Shown here: positions 14,400 through 25,572 of the stretch, piece after piece
Numbering within the stretch: position 1 is the first letter of the stretch
Layout: each line of letters begins with the position of its first letter
From: Ecdyonurus torrentis
Lineage: Eukaryota; Arthropoda; Insecta; Ephemeroptera; Heptageniidae
Reading direction: 5' to 3'
Length of the DNA: 64,000 bases
Assembly: GCA_949318235.1 (NCBI GenBank)
Contig: OX439133.1
Span: 20,517,904 to 20,581,903, forward strand
Translations under genes and position numbers: made by a program
The notes under the pieces: generated by a model
Seen by the model: the letters and a program-made list of their open reading frames with translations, nothing else
Databases searched by the model: none
Told to the model about the DNA's origin: nothing

Positions 14400-15600
14400 A
14401 AGTAATAATGTTTCACATACATAAAATAGTTGAGCCAACGTAGTAATTTAGTAGTTTTTGAGAGTTTGACATATTTTGTTTTATCCAATATGATATAAAT
14501 TATTACATAATATTCGTACTATAATACGTGATACTAATGTTAGTTTAAAGTAAAGTTCAAATTCTTTAATTTTGAACTAGCATAAGTAATACAAATTAAT
14601 TTTTTAATTGTACATTATTATAAATTTTAAGTTTTAAAGGGGTTGAATCAGAGTTTCAATATCATCAATTAGATTATATATTGTCCTCAAATTCATATAT
14701 ATTTTTAAACTTATTGCACCAGTGACATATTTATGATAAAAAAAAATGCAGGGAGTGACCATTAACTTAAGAATTTTTTATTTTTTTAAATTTCATTGGG
14801 CTTATGATATTATGCTTTTAAAATATTTCAACTTTAATTTTGTATTGTGTCCAATAATTGGTACATATTTGTAAAAAAAAAATTAAAAAAAAAAGTGCGA
14901 CACCACATATTCAACGTTTTTATTTTTATTATTAACACAAAATACATATATATCCAACCAACGCAACGCTTTATCGGTTGGTTAACACATAAAAAAAAAG
15001 TATATCGTTTTATATTATTCATTAGAACATTTTTCTTAAATGTTAAAAAAAAAATTGTTATTATTAATATAATATATTTTTCAAGAATAATTCGCCAGTC
15101 TTCAAGAAAAGAAAAGAAACAATATGAACTAGATAAAGAGAAAAAATAAAAATGAACATTTAACAAATTCAATTTTTTCACTGCATTAAACCATTGACCC
15201 AAGCAGTTCATAGTATACATGATAATACAACAAGCGTTGTTCTTTTAACTATTTACAATAAATTATAATAAAATATAATAATACAGTATATTTTAAAAAT
15301 ACATAAAATGTTGATAAAACATTAAAAATAAATTCAATATATTAAATGAAAAAATTATTGTTTCGAACATAGTAAAGCAACTAAATTTATATATTCGCCC
15401 CTTAAATTTACGAAGGTATGCAACAAGTTTGTCAGAAATGCTACACAAATTGCCTATGTTTTAGGATATATTTTCTCCGGGTTAACATGAATTTATGAAC
15501 ATAATATGTGTTTTAATTTCTGCTAATTAACATATTTGCTACGAATTTTAGCATAAATTTTGTTTAAATGATTATATGTTGCTCATAATGAGTAAGCATA
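14400..15600. other. Unassigned AT-rich DNA upstream of TAR1 copy 1
   Basis: Could contain the promoter and first exon of the receptor gene, but nothing I can support. ORFs at 14834-15220 have extreme AT composition and overlap each other on both strands. Confidence 0.35.
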
Positions 15601-15997
15601 AATATAGCTAATTGTTCTTAAACACGCTTTTTTTTCCACATAAAAATAACTTATGCTGCATTGAACAATTTTTATACTCTAGAGCAAAAATGTTACTATT
15701 TTGTAATACCATAAGTAATTATACTGAAACTTTTACCTATTATACTATCTAATATAATCGTTATACAATATAGTATAAATTATAATGTTATACATAAATG
15801 CTGCTGCACATAGCTAGCATAATTATAACGTTTTTCTTTTTGGCCACTTGTAACATAAATTACGCTAAATAAATACTTATATTGATCTTTTCGCATCAAT
15901 ATGAAGCGTCTTCTTTTTACAAATTTTCAAAGATATACACTTTAAAAATTCTCGCCTACCTGGAGAATTTACACTTGTTTTATATAGTAGACGCTCC

Positions 15998-16215
15998 ACA
16001 CAGAAAGAATAAAATTACGTAAATTATGCTGTATTAATGTCATTATAGCATAAATGATACTAAAATAGAACAAAATAATTAATTATGCTGTACAAAATAA
16101 TATTTATTGATATATAACATAGTTAATATAAAATATAGCATAAATTATGCTATATTGAACTAATTGTGCTGAAAATAAGCTATCATAATTATTACGTAGT
16201 TATTTTTGTCCGTGC
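15998..16215. mobile_element. Family H element just upstream of TAR1 copy 1
   Basis: AATAAAATTACGTAAATTATG to AATTATTACGTAGTTATTTT; AGCATAAATTATGCTATATTG repeats inside. It lies about 165 bases before the splice acceptor, inside the inferred intron. A more decayed relative covers about 15600-15850. Confidence 0.55.
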
Positions 16216-16380
16216 TGATAGCCGTGAATTTTTCGATCTTTCATTTTTTGGAAATTTGTGAACCATAGAAGTTTCAGTTTGAAGCGAGATAATAGATAAA
16301 ATAATATACTCATTAAAATCTCTAAAAAAAACAAAAAAAAAATTGTTTTTAACATTTTTCCTGTTTTCTTCTTATTTCAG

Positions 16381-16415
16381 AATCCTGTAACGAAAAAAAC
16401 CCCAACACATCAAAA
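16381..16415 (+). other. 5' UTR part of coding exon, with splice acceptor at 16379-16380
   Basis: A pyrimidine-rich tract (about 16345-16378) ends in TTATTTCAG at 16380, 35 bases before the ATG. The 35 bases after it match the equivalent stretch of copy 2 closely (AATCCTGTAACGAAAAAA against AATGCTGTAACCAAAAAA), while homology fades upstream of the acceptor. I infer an intron in the 5' UTR and an upstream non-coding exon that I could not locate; promoter unknown. Confidence 0.7.
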
Positions 16416-17828
16416 ATGTCTACAACAATATTCTCATTGGATAACAACAACTTAACGTTAGATTATCTCAACCAATCAGAAGCCACCACATCAGATCCCG
16501 TGACTAACATAACCAATGGTTGCGCAGCTGACATCACATTTCAATATGAATCTCGATTACTTGGTATTAATTTAGCAGTACCTGAATGGGAAGCTATATT
16601 AACAACATTAACATTAACTCTAATCATAATATTAACAATAGTTGGTAATATACTAGTAATATTAAGTGTATTCACATATAAACCATTAAGAATAGTACAA
16701 AATTTCTTCATTGTTTCATTAGCAGTTGCTGATTTAACTGTTGCTATATTAGTATTACCATTAAATGTTGCATATTCTTTAATTAGAAGATGGGAATTTG
16801 GTATACATATATGTAAAATGTGGTTAACATGTGATGTATTATGTTGTACAGCTTCTATATTAAATTTATGTGCAATTGCTTTAGACAGATATTGGGCAAT
16901 TACAGATCCAATTAATTATGCTCAAAAAAGAACATTAAAACGTGTATTAATTATGATAGGTGCTGTATGGTTAGTATCATTAATTATTAGTTCACCACCA
17001 TTAGCAGGTTGGAATGATTGGCCAGAAGAATTTCATAATAATACACCTTGTCAGTTAACTTCTCAACAAGGTTATGTTATATATTCATCTTTAGGTTCAT
17101 TCTATATACCTTTATTAATAATGACATTAGTTTACATAGAAATATTTATTGCTACTCGAAGACGTTTACGAGAACGTGCAAAAGCTTCAAAATTAAATGC
17201 AGTTAAACAAAACATTGTTGCCACATCAGTACCAGCACCTGCTGAACAGCAAGTTGGCAACGTTGCATCTACTTCACAAAATGATGGTGAATCTGTTAGT
17301 AGTGAAACAAATCATAATGAAAATCATAATAGTTCTGATAAAAAACGTAAAAATAAAAGAAAACGTAAGAAAGGTTCTTTAGAACGTAAAAGACAAGAAA
17401 ATTCAAATCATAATGATGATGAAAATTCTATTAATGAAACACCTAATAATCATGATAATGATAAAACTTCAAGTTCACCTATTGTTAAACATAATAATTC
17501 TATAACTAAAGAGGCAGCTACTCAAATTGCAAAGAAAAATACTGTATATCAATTTATTGAAGAAAAACAAAGGATTTCATTATCTAAAGAAAGAAGAGCA
17601 GCAAGAACATTAGGTATTATAATGGGTGTTTTTGTTGTATGTTGGTTACCATTCTTTTTGATGTATGTTATTTTACCATTTTGTCCTTCTTGTTGTCCTA
17701 GTGAAAAATTGATCAATTTTATTACATGGTTAGGTTATATTAATTCTGCTTTAAATCCTATTATTTATACTATTTTTAATTTAGATTTTAGAAGAGCTTT
17801 CAAAAAATTATTACATTTAAAACCATAA
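16416..17828 (+). CDS. TAR1: Type 1 tyramine receptor (Oct-TyrR/TAR1 family GPCR), copy 1
   Basis: 470-residue class A amine receptor on one uninterrupted coding exon. Seen: seven membrane segments; GN at 77-78 (TM1); D106 in SLAVAD (TM2); C133 and C212 for the TM3-ECL2 disulfide; D140 in TM3, the amine counter-ion; DRY at 157-159; W185 (TM4); S224, S225 and S228 in TM5 for ligand hydroxyl contact; CWLPFF at 409-414 (TM6); NPIIY at 447-451 (TM7). The short tail after TM7 and the long basic ICL3 (about 250-385) suit amine receptors. N-glycosylation sequons lie at N12, N19 and N31. Family knowledge: arthropod TAR1 binds tyramine better than octopamine and lowers cAMP through Gi at the neuronal plasma membrane. 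[13 protein letters not shown] and [15 protein letters not shown] blocks match TAR1 rather than octopamine or dopamine receptors. The start is the first ATG after a splice acceptor, with A at -3. ICL3 is rich in Asn, Lys and Ser. A second copy lies inverted at 61814-63232. Confidence 0.95.
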   Translation: MSTTIFSLDNNNLTLDYLNQSEATTSDPVTNITNGCAADITFQYESRLLGINLAVPEWEAILTTLTLTLIIILTIVGNILVILSVFTYKPLRIVQNFFIVSLAVADLTVAILVLPLNVAYSLIRRWEFGIHICKMWLTCDVLCCTASILNLCAIALDRYWAITDPINYAQKRTLKRVLIMIGAVWLVSLIISSPPLAGWNDWPEEFHNNTPCQLTSQQGYVIYSSLGSFYIPLLIMTLVYIEIFIATRRRLRERAKASKLNAVKQNIVATSVPAPAEQQVGNVASTSQNDGESVSSETNHNENHNSSDKKRKNKRKRKKGSLERKRQENSNHNDDENSINETPNNHDNDKTSSSPIVKHNNSITKEAATQIAKKNTVYQFIEEKQRISLSKERRAARTLGIIMGVFVVCWLPFFLMYVILPFCPSCCPSEKLINFITWLGYINSALNPIIYTIFNLDFRRAFKKLLHLKP

Positions 17829-17873
17829 TTTTCTTATATAATCAATCTATAAAAGGTATTAATAGCACTTGTT

Positions 17874-17879
17874 AATAAA
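17874..17879 (+). terminator. Candidate polyadenylation signal AATAAA of TAR1 copy 1
   Basis: AATAAA lies 45 bases after the stop codon in AT-rich sequence. In such DNA the hexamer is common, so this is positional evidence only. A 138-bp inverted-repeat element begins 22 bases further on. Confidence 0.4.
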
Positions 17880-17900
17880 AAAAATATATAGAAAACGTTT

Positions 17901-18038
17901 ACGATTCTATAGGTACGATAGGACACGCTAATATCGATTGTCAATTTTTTTGGCGTAATTCCCTATCTTTTAACATTGAACAAAAGACACACAAAATTTT
18001 AAAAAGTCCTTCGTGTTCTATCGTACCTGTAGAATCGT
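17901..18038. mobile_element. 138-bp inverted-repeat element 3' of TAR1 copy 1
   Basis: ACGATTCTATAGGTACGATA and TATCGTACCTGTAGAATCGT are near-perfect inverted ends. Not present after copy 2. Confidence 0.6.
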
Positions 18039-18085
18039 TGGAAAATCTTATTACACGTAAGAAATAATTTTGGGCTATATTTTAA

Positions 18086-18798
18086 AAGAGTAGGTGACCG
18101 GCTGATATTTGACAAACTGATTGAATGTTGAATATAAAATGAACATGAAGTAATGTTGCTTCAAAATTTAGTTATGTCAAAATCAAGAAAAACCATCAAA
18201 TATTGAAATTATTTTATTATAAAGATGACATGTAAATGTGAAAATTCAAATTTTATCGCCGATTTTTAGTCAGATTAGAACTGTATTTATCTAGCAAATC
18301 AAGTAATATAATTTTCAAATGAAATTGAATGAATTAAAATATTCGTAAAAGGCTTTAATACACTCTAAAAACTAGTGCATTACTTTAGTTACGAATAATA
18401 ACTGATTTAAGATATACACTTTTAAGTTATTATGAGTAGCTAAAATAATGCATTTTAGCAAATTATTTAATTTAACGTAAAATAGCTTTAAAAAACTTCA
18501 AAAATGTTAAAACAAGATAAATTAGCTATTTTTAATAACTTGCTAAAATGCATTATTTTAGCTGCTCATAATAACTTAAAAGTGTATATCTTAAATAAGT
18601 TAGTATTCGTAACTAAAGTAATGCACCATTTTTTAGAGTGTATTAAAGCCTTTTACGAATATTTTTAATTCATTCAATTTCATTTAAAAATTATAATACT
18701 TGATTTGCTAGATATAAATAACTTACTCTAGAAAGAATTGTTGCAAAAATAAAGTTGCTCTTTTGACTGTTTCTGCACCAAGTCGGTCACCTTCTTCA
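18086..18798. mobile_element. Family B element, expanded by a nested palindrome, TTAA flanked
   Basis: TTAA at 18082-18085 and 18799-18802. Left end AGAGTAGGTGACCGGCTGAT, right end CACCAAGTCGGTCACCTTC. Matches 28106-28497 and 56487-56856. The centre is occupied by a hairpin with an inserted family C MITE. Confidence 0.65.
18361..18640. mobile_element. Family C MITE, 280-bp palindrome, TA flanked
   Basis: CACTCTAAAAACTAGTGCAT and its counterpart GCACCATTTTTTAGAGTG are the ends, with TA on both sides. Arms pair for more than 100 bases. It lies in the middle of a larger palindrome (18285-18720). Confidence 0.75.
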
Positions 18799-18825
18799 TT
18801 AATACCTATGCTTGTAATATTTTTG

Positions 18826-18945
18826 TGTTGTTCGTACATCCTGTTTTCTTGCACCAAAAAATGCGCATTTTATATAAATAACCAAAGTTGATCTTCATTT
18901 TAATAGCAGAAAACAGGATTTACGAACGACAATAATGATTTTTCT
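18826..18945. repeat. Family M hairpin repeat
   Basis: CATCCTGTTTTCTTGCACCA and AGAAAACAGGATTTACGAAC face each other. Related pieces AATGGAATTGCGCATTTTTT at 7549-7605 and AATGGAATGCGCATTTTTTG at 36222-36290. Confidence 0.4.
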
Positions 18946-19036
18946 TATTTAAAAAGCATTACGAGTGAGTTAAAAAAGAATCTAAAGCCACTCCACTCAA
19001 AATGAAATACGTTTTAACAGATAACTTATATGATAT

Positions 19037-19267
19037 AACCATCATACATACATACACCATATTATATTCATCCCTTAACCTTTTTTTTATGTAGACTTAC
19101 AAACTGTCGAGAAAAAATTGGCAACACGTTTTGCAATTTCTATTGTATGCCATTATTGATGACATGATGAATTCTAAAAGTTGCTTACTTTGCCATTTCT
19201 TTAAACCCCACTTTATGAAGCTACTGACGGGTTAAAAAACATAAAATGTGTATGTATGTATGATGGT
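19037..19267. mobile_element. 231-bp inverted-repeat element
   Basis: AACCATCATACATACATACA and TGTATGTATGATGGTT are inverted ends around AT-rich DNA with no ORF. Confidence 0.5.
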
Positions 19268-19298
19268 TCCATTTTATGTTGAATCAGTATATTTTGAG

Positions 19299-19607
19299 TA
19301 TAGAATGTATCTGCATAACATCATATTTAATGCGCTTGGAGGCCATACTGGAGTAGTGAATAACATTGCTGAGCATAAGACAAACTTTGTTTAAGGCAAT
19401 TTTCTTTGGAAAATCGGTTAAATATTTGTTATTATTATTTTACTCACATACTTGAGATACTAATTCAATATATTTACAGCATCAATGCTCTCAAAGATAT
19501 TGTTAAGTGTTTGAAAACTGCCAAAATGAGTTATTTTCTTATACCGCACATGTTATTGAGTGATCCAACATGGCGTTTACTTTAACATGAATGCAAAGAC
19601 TCTATAG
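19299..19607 (+). mobile_element. Family E element
   Basis: About 309 bp: TATAGAATGTATCTGCATAA at the left, GAATGCAAAGACTCTATAG at the right. Internal CATACTGGAGTAGTGAATAA and GATCCAACATGGCGTTTACT are family marks. Meets an inverted copy directly at its right end. Confidence 0.65.
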
Positions 19608-19907
19608 TCTGTATGCATTCATTTTAAAGTCAACGCCATGTTGGATCACTCAATAACCTGGGCCAGTATAGGCAAATTATTCATTTAGCCAGTTTAAAAT
19701 TACTACGCAATATTTTTGAGAGCTGTTAAGAAATTGAATTAGTAACTCAAGTAGGAGATAAATATATTAATTACAAAAACCTACCTGATTTTCTCAAAGA
19801 AACTATATCCAAAAATGAATTTTCTCCTATACTGAGCAATGTTGTTCATTGATCCAGTATAGCGTTGAAGCGCATTCTGTATAACTCTATGCGGATACAC
19901 TCTATAG
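19601..19907 (-). mobile_element. Family E element, inverted, abutting the previous copy
   Basis: Reverse orientation: GCATTCATTTTAAAGTCAAC, CCATGTTGGATCACTCAATA, then GCGGATACACTCTATAG. It shares the CTATAG junction with 19299-19607, so the two form a 600-bp inverted repeat. Confidence 0.6.
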
Positions 19908-19909
19908 TA

Positions 19910-20311
19910 ACCATTTTCAAAGTTATAAAAAATGTCTTAAAAAGGTAATTATTTTTAAATTCTAGCCTCTAAATTATTTCTTATCGTGAAGTTTTTGAAT
20001 AGAAATTAAAAAGTGTTTTCTTGTTATTATTAGATAATTTAATATGCAAAAATGTTATAAAATATTTGCACCCTTAAATATTCACTAGATAGCAAGCAGG
20101 TAAATATTGACTTAAAAATTGATTAAAGCTAACAAATATTTACATTACGTTATATAAAATAGATAGAAAAGAAAATAAAAATCAAGTTTCTTAATATTTT
20201 CATGATGAAATGTAAAAAATGAATGTATGAATTTTCTTGAAATTAATAATTAGTAAGTATTGATTTTTTACGTGAGAAAGTATGAATTTTTAGCATATAT
20301 AGGTTTAGACT

Positions 20312-20376
<65 letters not shown>

Positions 20377-21300
20377 TCTATAAAATTTCTCACATATTCT
20401 TAAATTTTAAAAATATTTCCACTTAAAACTGTAAAAAAATCAAGTTTGTCTGTAAATCTCTACATATGTATGATATAAATTTATAGTATTTAAATATAAT
20501 ATACTGTATAACATAACCTAATAACTTATACAAAGTATTTCTATTGGAATAAATTATTGTTAAAATTATGTAATTGCTTATGTGCTTCTTTAGAAGTTTT
20601 TTTTTTTTGGCTATTATGCCTGTTTAATAAGAAAGAAAAAAAGTTGAAATTTTATTGCAAATTCAAAAAAAAAAAAAAAAAAAAAAAATCATTGCCCTGA
20701 GTGAATAAATTTGCAAATTTCTTTGCTTGCCATATTGTATTACTATCTAATTTTTTAGTTATTTTTTTTTAAATGTTCTGAAATGACGTCACGAACGTCC
20801 ACTCTTCCTATGCCTACGTGTATAAGAAGTTATAACTAAAGTTCTCTAGTTATAACAACCGTGGTGTCATTTTTCAATTTTTCAAAAATATAATAAAAAA
20901 ATATTAAGTAAACTAAAAGATAAGAAATTCTCATATATCTATTGATTTTAAGACGTCTTTTTTAGAATATGCAATAAAATTATCACTTCTTCTCCTTTTT
21001 TTTTTAAATTAATTTCTTTAAAAAAAATTTTAATGTTTTTTTTTTTTTTTTTTTTTTTTTTCTCATGAGATGAATTTGAAAATTTAAACTATTAATCTTC
21101 AAAATTAACTTTTAAAATTTCAATCACCCTCACTGTTTATTTGCCCATCAAGTTTGAAATATTTATCAATCGTATCTGATATAATAAGTTTTATAAATGC
21201 TAGCAAATATCTTCTGCTAAAATCTAGAAAGATAAATATTGATTAACTCGTCTTATTTATACACTAGCAAATAATGTAGATAAAAAGTTAAAAAGCTTTG
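19910..21300. other. Unassigned AT-rich DNA left of the gap
   Basis: Homopolymer runs (20666-20688, 21038-21060), one (GA)n, one TGACGTCA at 20784. No gene seen. Confidence 0.4.
20315..20373 (+). repeat. (GA)n microsatellite
   Basis: About 29 perfect units. Confidence 0.95.
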
Positions 21301-21500
21301 NNNNNNNNNNNNNNNNNNNNNNNNNNNNNNNNNNNNNNNNNNNNNNNNNNNNNNNNNNNNNNNNNNNNNNNNNNNNNNNNNNNNNNNNNNNNNNNNNNNN
21401 NNNNNNNNNNNNNNNNNNNNNNNNNNNNNNNNNNNNNNNNNNNNNNNNNNNNNNNNNNNNNNNNNNNNNNNNNNNNNNNNNNNNNNNNNNNNNNNNNNNN
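21301..21500. other. Assembly gap, 200 N
   Basis: Exactly 200 undetermined bases, probably a placeholder of nominal size. Sequence to its right has an A-rich run (21546-21582). Confidence 0.95.
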
Positions 21501-21824
21501 AAATGAGGCGTTATCGACTTTTCCATGGGTGTAATCGTTGGCGTAAAAAAAAAGAAAAAAAAAAAAAAAAGAAAAAGAAAAAATGTTTTGAAGATGCCCG
21601 AAGCTACTTCGATAGCAAAATTTGTTAGCGGAGAATTCAATCCAACATATTTACTCGGCATCAAAAAGCTTAGAAAAGTGTTAAGGAAGAAATGAAAGTT
21701 TGAAATGATGCATGAAATCAGTTTCTGCTCTCGTATATCTGATAACGTTACATTACATTGGTTTGTAAATTTTAGTGCGTAGCATCTATATCGATAAAAT
21801 TGTGTATGAGTGCGTGTGGGTGTA

Positions 21825-21830
<6 letters not shown>

Positions 21831-21918
<88 letters not shown>

Positions 21919-21930
21919 ATGTGTGTGTGT
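21831..21930 (+). repeat. (AT)n(GT)n microsatellite
   Basis: (AT)n to about 21904 then GT units with one AT interruption. Confidence 0.9.
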
Positions 21931-22536
21931 AATATATTATATACTACGAGTATGGAATTGTAAAGGTGTAACACAATATATTGAGAGAGTGATTGTGTGT
22001 GTGAAAGAGAGAGAAAGAGGCGAGATGAGATGAGAAAATAAACAAATAAAATGACAATAACAAAAAACATTGGTGTTTAGAGACAACTCTAATTAAAAAC
22101 GAAAGCAATATATTTTTTTGTTCAATGCAATACGATCTCAAGATTTCTCTTTACTTATTCTTTTTTTGTACAAACCACAATTGTTTGAATTGCTATTTGT
22201 TACAAACCAAAGGTATTATTGACTTTTTAATTAAAATTGTTTGAAAAAAGAGAAAAAAATACTGTTTTTCCTACTACTTTTAAAAAATCTCATATATATA
22301 AGAAAAAAATGAAACATTTTCTTTTTTAATTACATTGCAAACAGAGTAAGCCAAAACTAAAATAATGAATTAAAGAATCAAAAGTAGTAAATGCGATATT
22401 TTATAACTGTATTTATTTAGGCCGAAAATGTGATTAATTGGATGTATAAGTTTACTAAAAAATAAATGAAAACTTCAACTACTGTGTATAAAATTTTGAG
22501 GACTTAACAAGCAAATTATTAAATCATGAATATTTT

Positions 22537-23066
22537 AGGGTCTATGCTTTCAATTTTAATTCAACGTCATATTGGACCACTTAATAGCACATGGAAAAAA
22601 TATATACGTAATAATTTTGCTAGCTCATTTTCATCAAAATTTGATGAATACAACAAAATTTATGTTATACTGCAAAATAACTATATTAAAAATCATAAAT
22701 ATTATATTTTACTGTATGAGTATTTATTTTGTTCTAATTTAGTATCATCTATGCTATAATGACATAAATGCAGCATAAATTACGTTATTTACTCTTTCCG
22801 TTCATGGGCTGCATAGGAAAATGACCTATTTTGCCATAGTTTAAAAATTAAGAGCAATATTTTTTAGAGCATTGATGCTGTTAATAAGTTGAATTATTAT
22901 TTGCATGAGAAAAATAATAATAATGAAAAATTGACAGATTTCACAAAGAAAATAGCCAAAAATGAAATTTGTCCTATGCTGAACAATATCTTTTTCAATA
23001 CTCCAGTATATGGCATCCAAGCATTCCAAACAGATTTAATATGACGTCATGCGCATACACCATAAT
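22537..23066 (-). mobile_element. Family E element split by a family H insertion
   Basis: E sequence at about 22537-22598 (TCAACGTCATATTGGACCAC) and 22799-23066 (GGAAAATGACCTATTTTGCC to ATGACGTCATGCGCATACAC). The gap holds family H, with CATGG repeated at both joints. Confidence 0.6.
22599..22798. mobile_element. Family H element nested in family E, CATGG duplicated
   Basis: AT-rich unit with TACGTAATAATTTTGCTAGC on one side and CAGCATAAATTACGTTATTT on the other, flanked by CATGG at both ends. Other H copies: 15998-16215, 39390-40517, 43652-43874, 47768-47978, 53205-53330. Confidence 0.55.
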
Positions 23067-23476
23067 ATACTCCCACATGAGCTCCTTATATTATATTTCA
23101 ATAAATATTTTCTAACTTTATTGATAGTCATGGGTTTTAAAAGTTTGTTATTACTGACTTTTATATTAGATCAAAGTAATTGAGTTTTTTACTTTTAAAT
23201 TTCATTGATACGAAATAAGTCAATTAAACACATATTAATACATCAATGCTATAATATATTAAATCTGTCGTTTTATAAAAAAGATACGTAAGATATATGA
23301 TAAATAGAGGCAGCAAATCTTGGCAAATGCTTTTTATAAACCATCGCATCTATTCACAGCCTGATAATGGATGTGCACACAGCTTGTAATTTGTGATGGA
23401 TTGGTGAAAGGAAATAAAGAAAGTCGTTTTATCACACACTTTTAAATATTGTATATTTTTAAATATATTTTTTGTG

Positions 23477-23612
<136 letters not shown>

Positions 23613-23639
23613 TCCCTCTCCCTTCTTTTAATTTTATTT

Positions 23640-23925
23640 TATAGGGTGTATGCACATGACGTCATACTGAATGCGCTTCGACACCATACTGGAGCAATGA
23701 ATAACAGTGCTTAACATAGGAGAAACGTGGCTTTTGGCTATTTTCTTTGGAAAGTTCTTTGTTTTTACTATAATTTTTAAACCTATTAACAATATCAAAA
23801 CTCAAAATTATTGCTAGTAAGTATTACTTTTAAACAGACAAAATGTGTCATTTTTCCATGACGGCCAATTCTATTTAATGTTCACATAATGCGTCGAGTT
23901 TTATATGAATGCAACCAACCTATAG
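23640..23925 (+). mobile_element. Family E element
   Basis: TATAGGGTGTATGCACATGA at the left, ATGAATGCAACCAACCTATAG at the right, ATGACGTCATACTGAATGCG near the left end. Intact length near 290 bp. Confidence 0.65.
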
Positions 23926-24509
23926 AAATGTCTTTTCTTACACCTTTTACCTAAAATAGTTCGTATTTGCAAGTTATAAGAAAATCTCTGCTATATTTGT
24001 TTTCCTTTTTCTGTCATTTTGAGAGTTATGATAAAAAATAAAAAAAATTAAAAATATAAGCAACTATGCTTTAATAATTATAATGTGCCATTGAAAGGAA
24101 ATATAAGACGAAGAAAATGTAGCAAATAACAATAAATAAATAACATAATGTATATAATGAATTTACACAAGAAACTTCAATTTATATCAAAAGATATAAT
24201 AAGTGCTGCTGTATTTATTCATCCGTAAATCATTACATTTTGCTTCTGAATATCATTATTGTATTCCTTTTACAATTTCTCCTATATGTTAATGAGTTTT
24301 TGCAGAAAGAAAGATTATTAATTTAAAATTTATTAAAAATGTTAACAATAAAATAGCAACATAAATTTGTTTAAAAAAAATAAGGTCCTAAAAAGGAAGT
24401 TTTTTTTTATTTTTATTATTATTATTTTTTTTTTTAACTTTTCTGTTTCAGGGCATTATCAATACAAGAAAAACAAAAAGATGAAGTGGACTTCAAACAT
24501 AACATTTAA

Positions 24510-24911
24510 AAGCCCTTGTTAACTAACTTTTTTATCATTTAGAATACTAGATTGATAATTACTAATTACGTTATTATCCATGAATTAGACACCACCACGT
24601 TGATTTTGTATTTATTTTTGTTTATTTTCCTTTTTGCGGTTATATCACGTATCTGACGTCACAATGTACCAATGGGGTCGTGATAGAGGTAAAGAACTTG
24701 AGGGAGGGCCTAAATTTATCACGTGACCAGAGCGGTGACTGTGATTGGCGGCAGTACATAGTGACGTCAGATACGTGATATAACCGCAAAAAGGAAAATA
24801 AACGAAAATAAATACAAAATCAATGTGATGGTGTCTAATTCATGGATATTAAGGTATGTTAATTATCAGTCTAGTATTCTAAATGATAAAATAAGTAAGT
24901 TGACAAGGGAT
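24510..24911. mobile_element. Family G hairpin element, second full copy, TTAA target
   Basis: About 402 bp with the same ends and the same internal order as 10008-10406, but the central segment (CACGTGACCAGAGCGGTGAC) is inverted relative to it. TTAA at 24506-24509 and 24912-24915. TGACGTCA occurs twice. Confidence 0.8.
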
Positions 24912-25194
24912 TTAAGCACCCTTGAATTACTTTTCAACTATTTCCACCTTTAATATAGTTCATTGTTTGATTCATAATTTAAATTTGATGTCCATATTGA
25001 TATGTTAGTGGATAGATTGAGGTTTGCTTTAACAAATTTTTATTTACTTAAAAAATTCATGTCCTCTAAGAATACAATAAATACTTACTTTGCACTAATA
25101 AGCTCAATATTGTAATGTGGCATAAAAGCATGGGTTTTAAGATCTTCAGCGTCAATGACAAGATTGCAAAAAAATTCAGTTAAGAATACTAACT

Positions 25195-25572
25195 GCCATA
25201 TTGTGTTATCGTGCTATACACCAATCCCAGTTCCAGTCCCAGTCAAGACATTGTCTTATCGACAGGTAAGGATTTTACAATTATTGGAAAAGCACACACA
25301 GGCCGGCCACGGCCTAAGTACACAGCCCGGCATTCGTCATGGCAGCCTAGGGAAGCCGTGGAAACATCTAGGCCAGGCTGGTCGGTGCAATCACATCAAT
25401 CCTGCACCTCCCGAATACTGTACGTCGTCATGGAATGCATGTAAACATGCATCGTCCAACGTGTTGTGCTCTCACACTTCACGTACGCACCCAGCAGTGA
25501 CTCGAACCTATACTCGGTGAGGAGTACAGAGTTTCGAGTCAGCTGCCTTCACCACTCGGCCAAACCAGCTCG
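25195..25572 (-). repeat. tRNA-derived SINE (family J), full length
   Basis: Read on the minus strand: tRNA-like head GGCCGAGTGGTGAAGGC (A box) and GGTTCGAGTCACTGC (B box) with a long extra arm as in Ser/Leu tRNAs; a central block with CACGGCTTCCCTAGGCTGCC; and a tail CTGTCGATAAGACAATGTCT. The ORFs across it are shadows. Confidence 0.75.

Noticed and set aside
21257..21664. ORF across the assembly gap
   Set aside because: Half of it is undetermined sequence and the rest is poly-A/T derived.
25155..25520. 121-residue ORF with balanced composition
   Set aside because: Lies wholly within a tRNA-derived SINE and is not open in the other copies.
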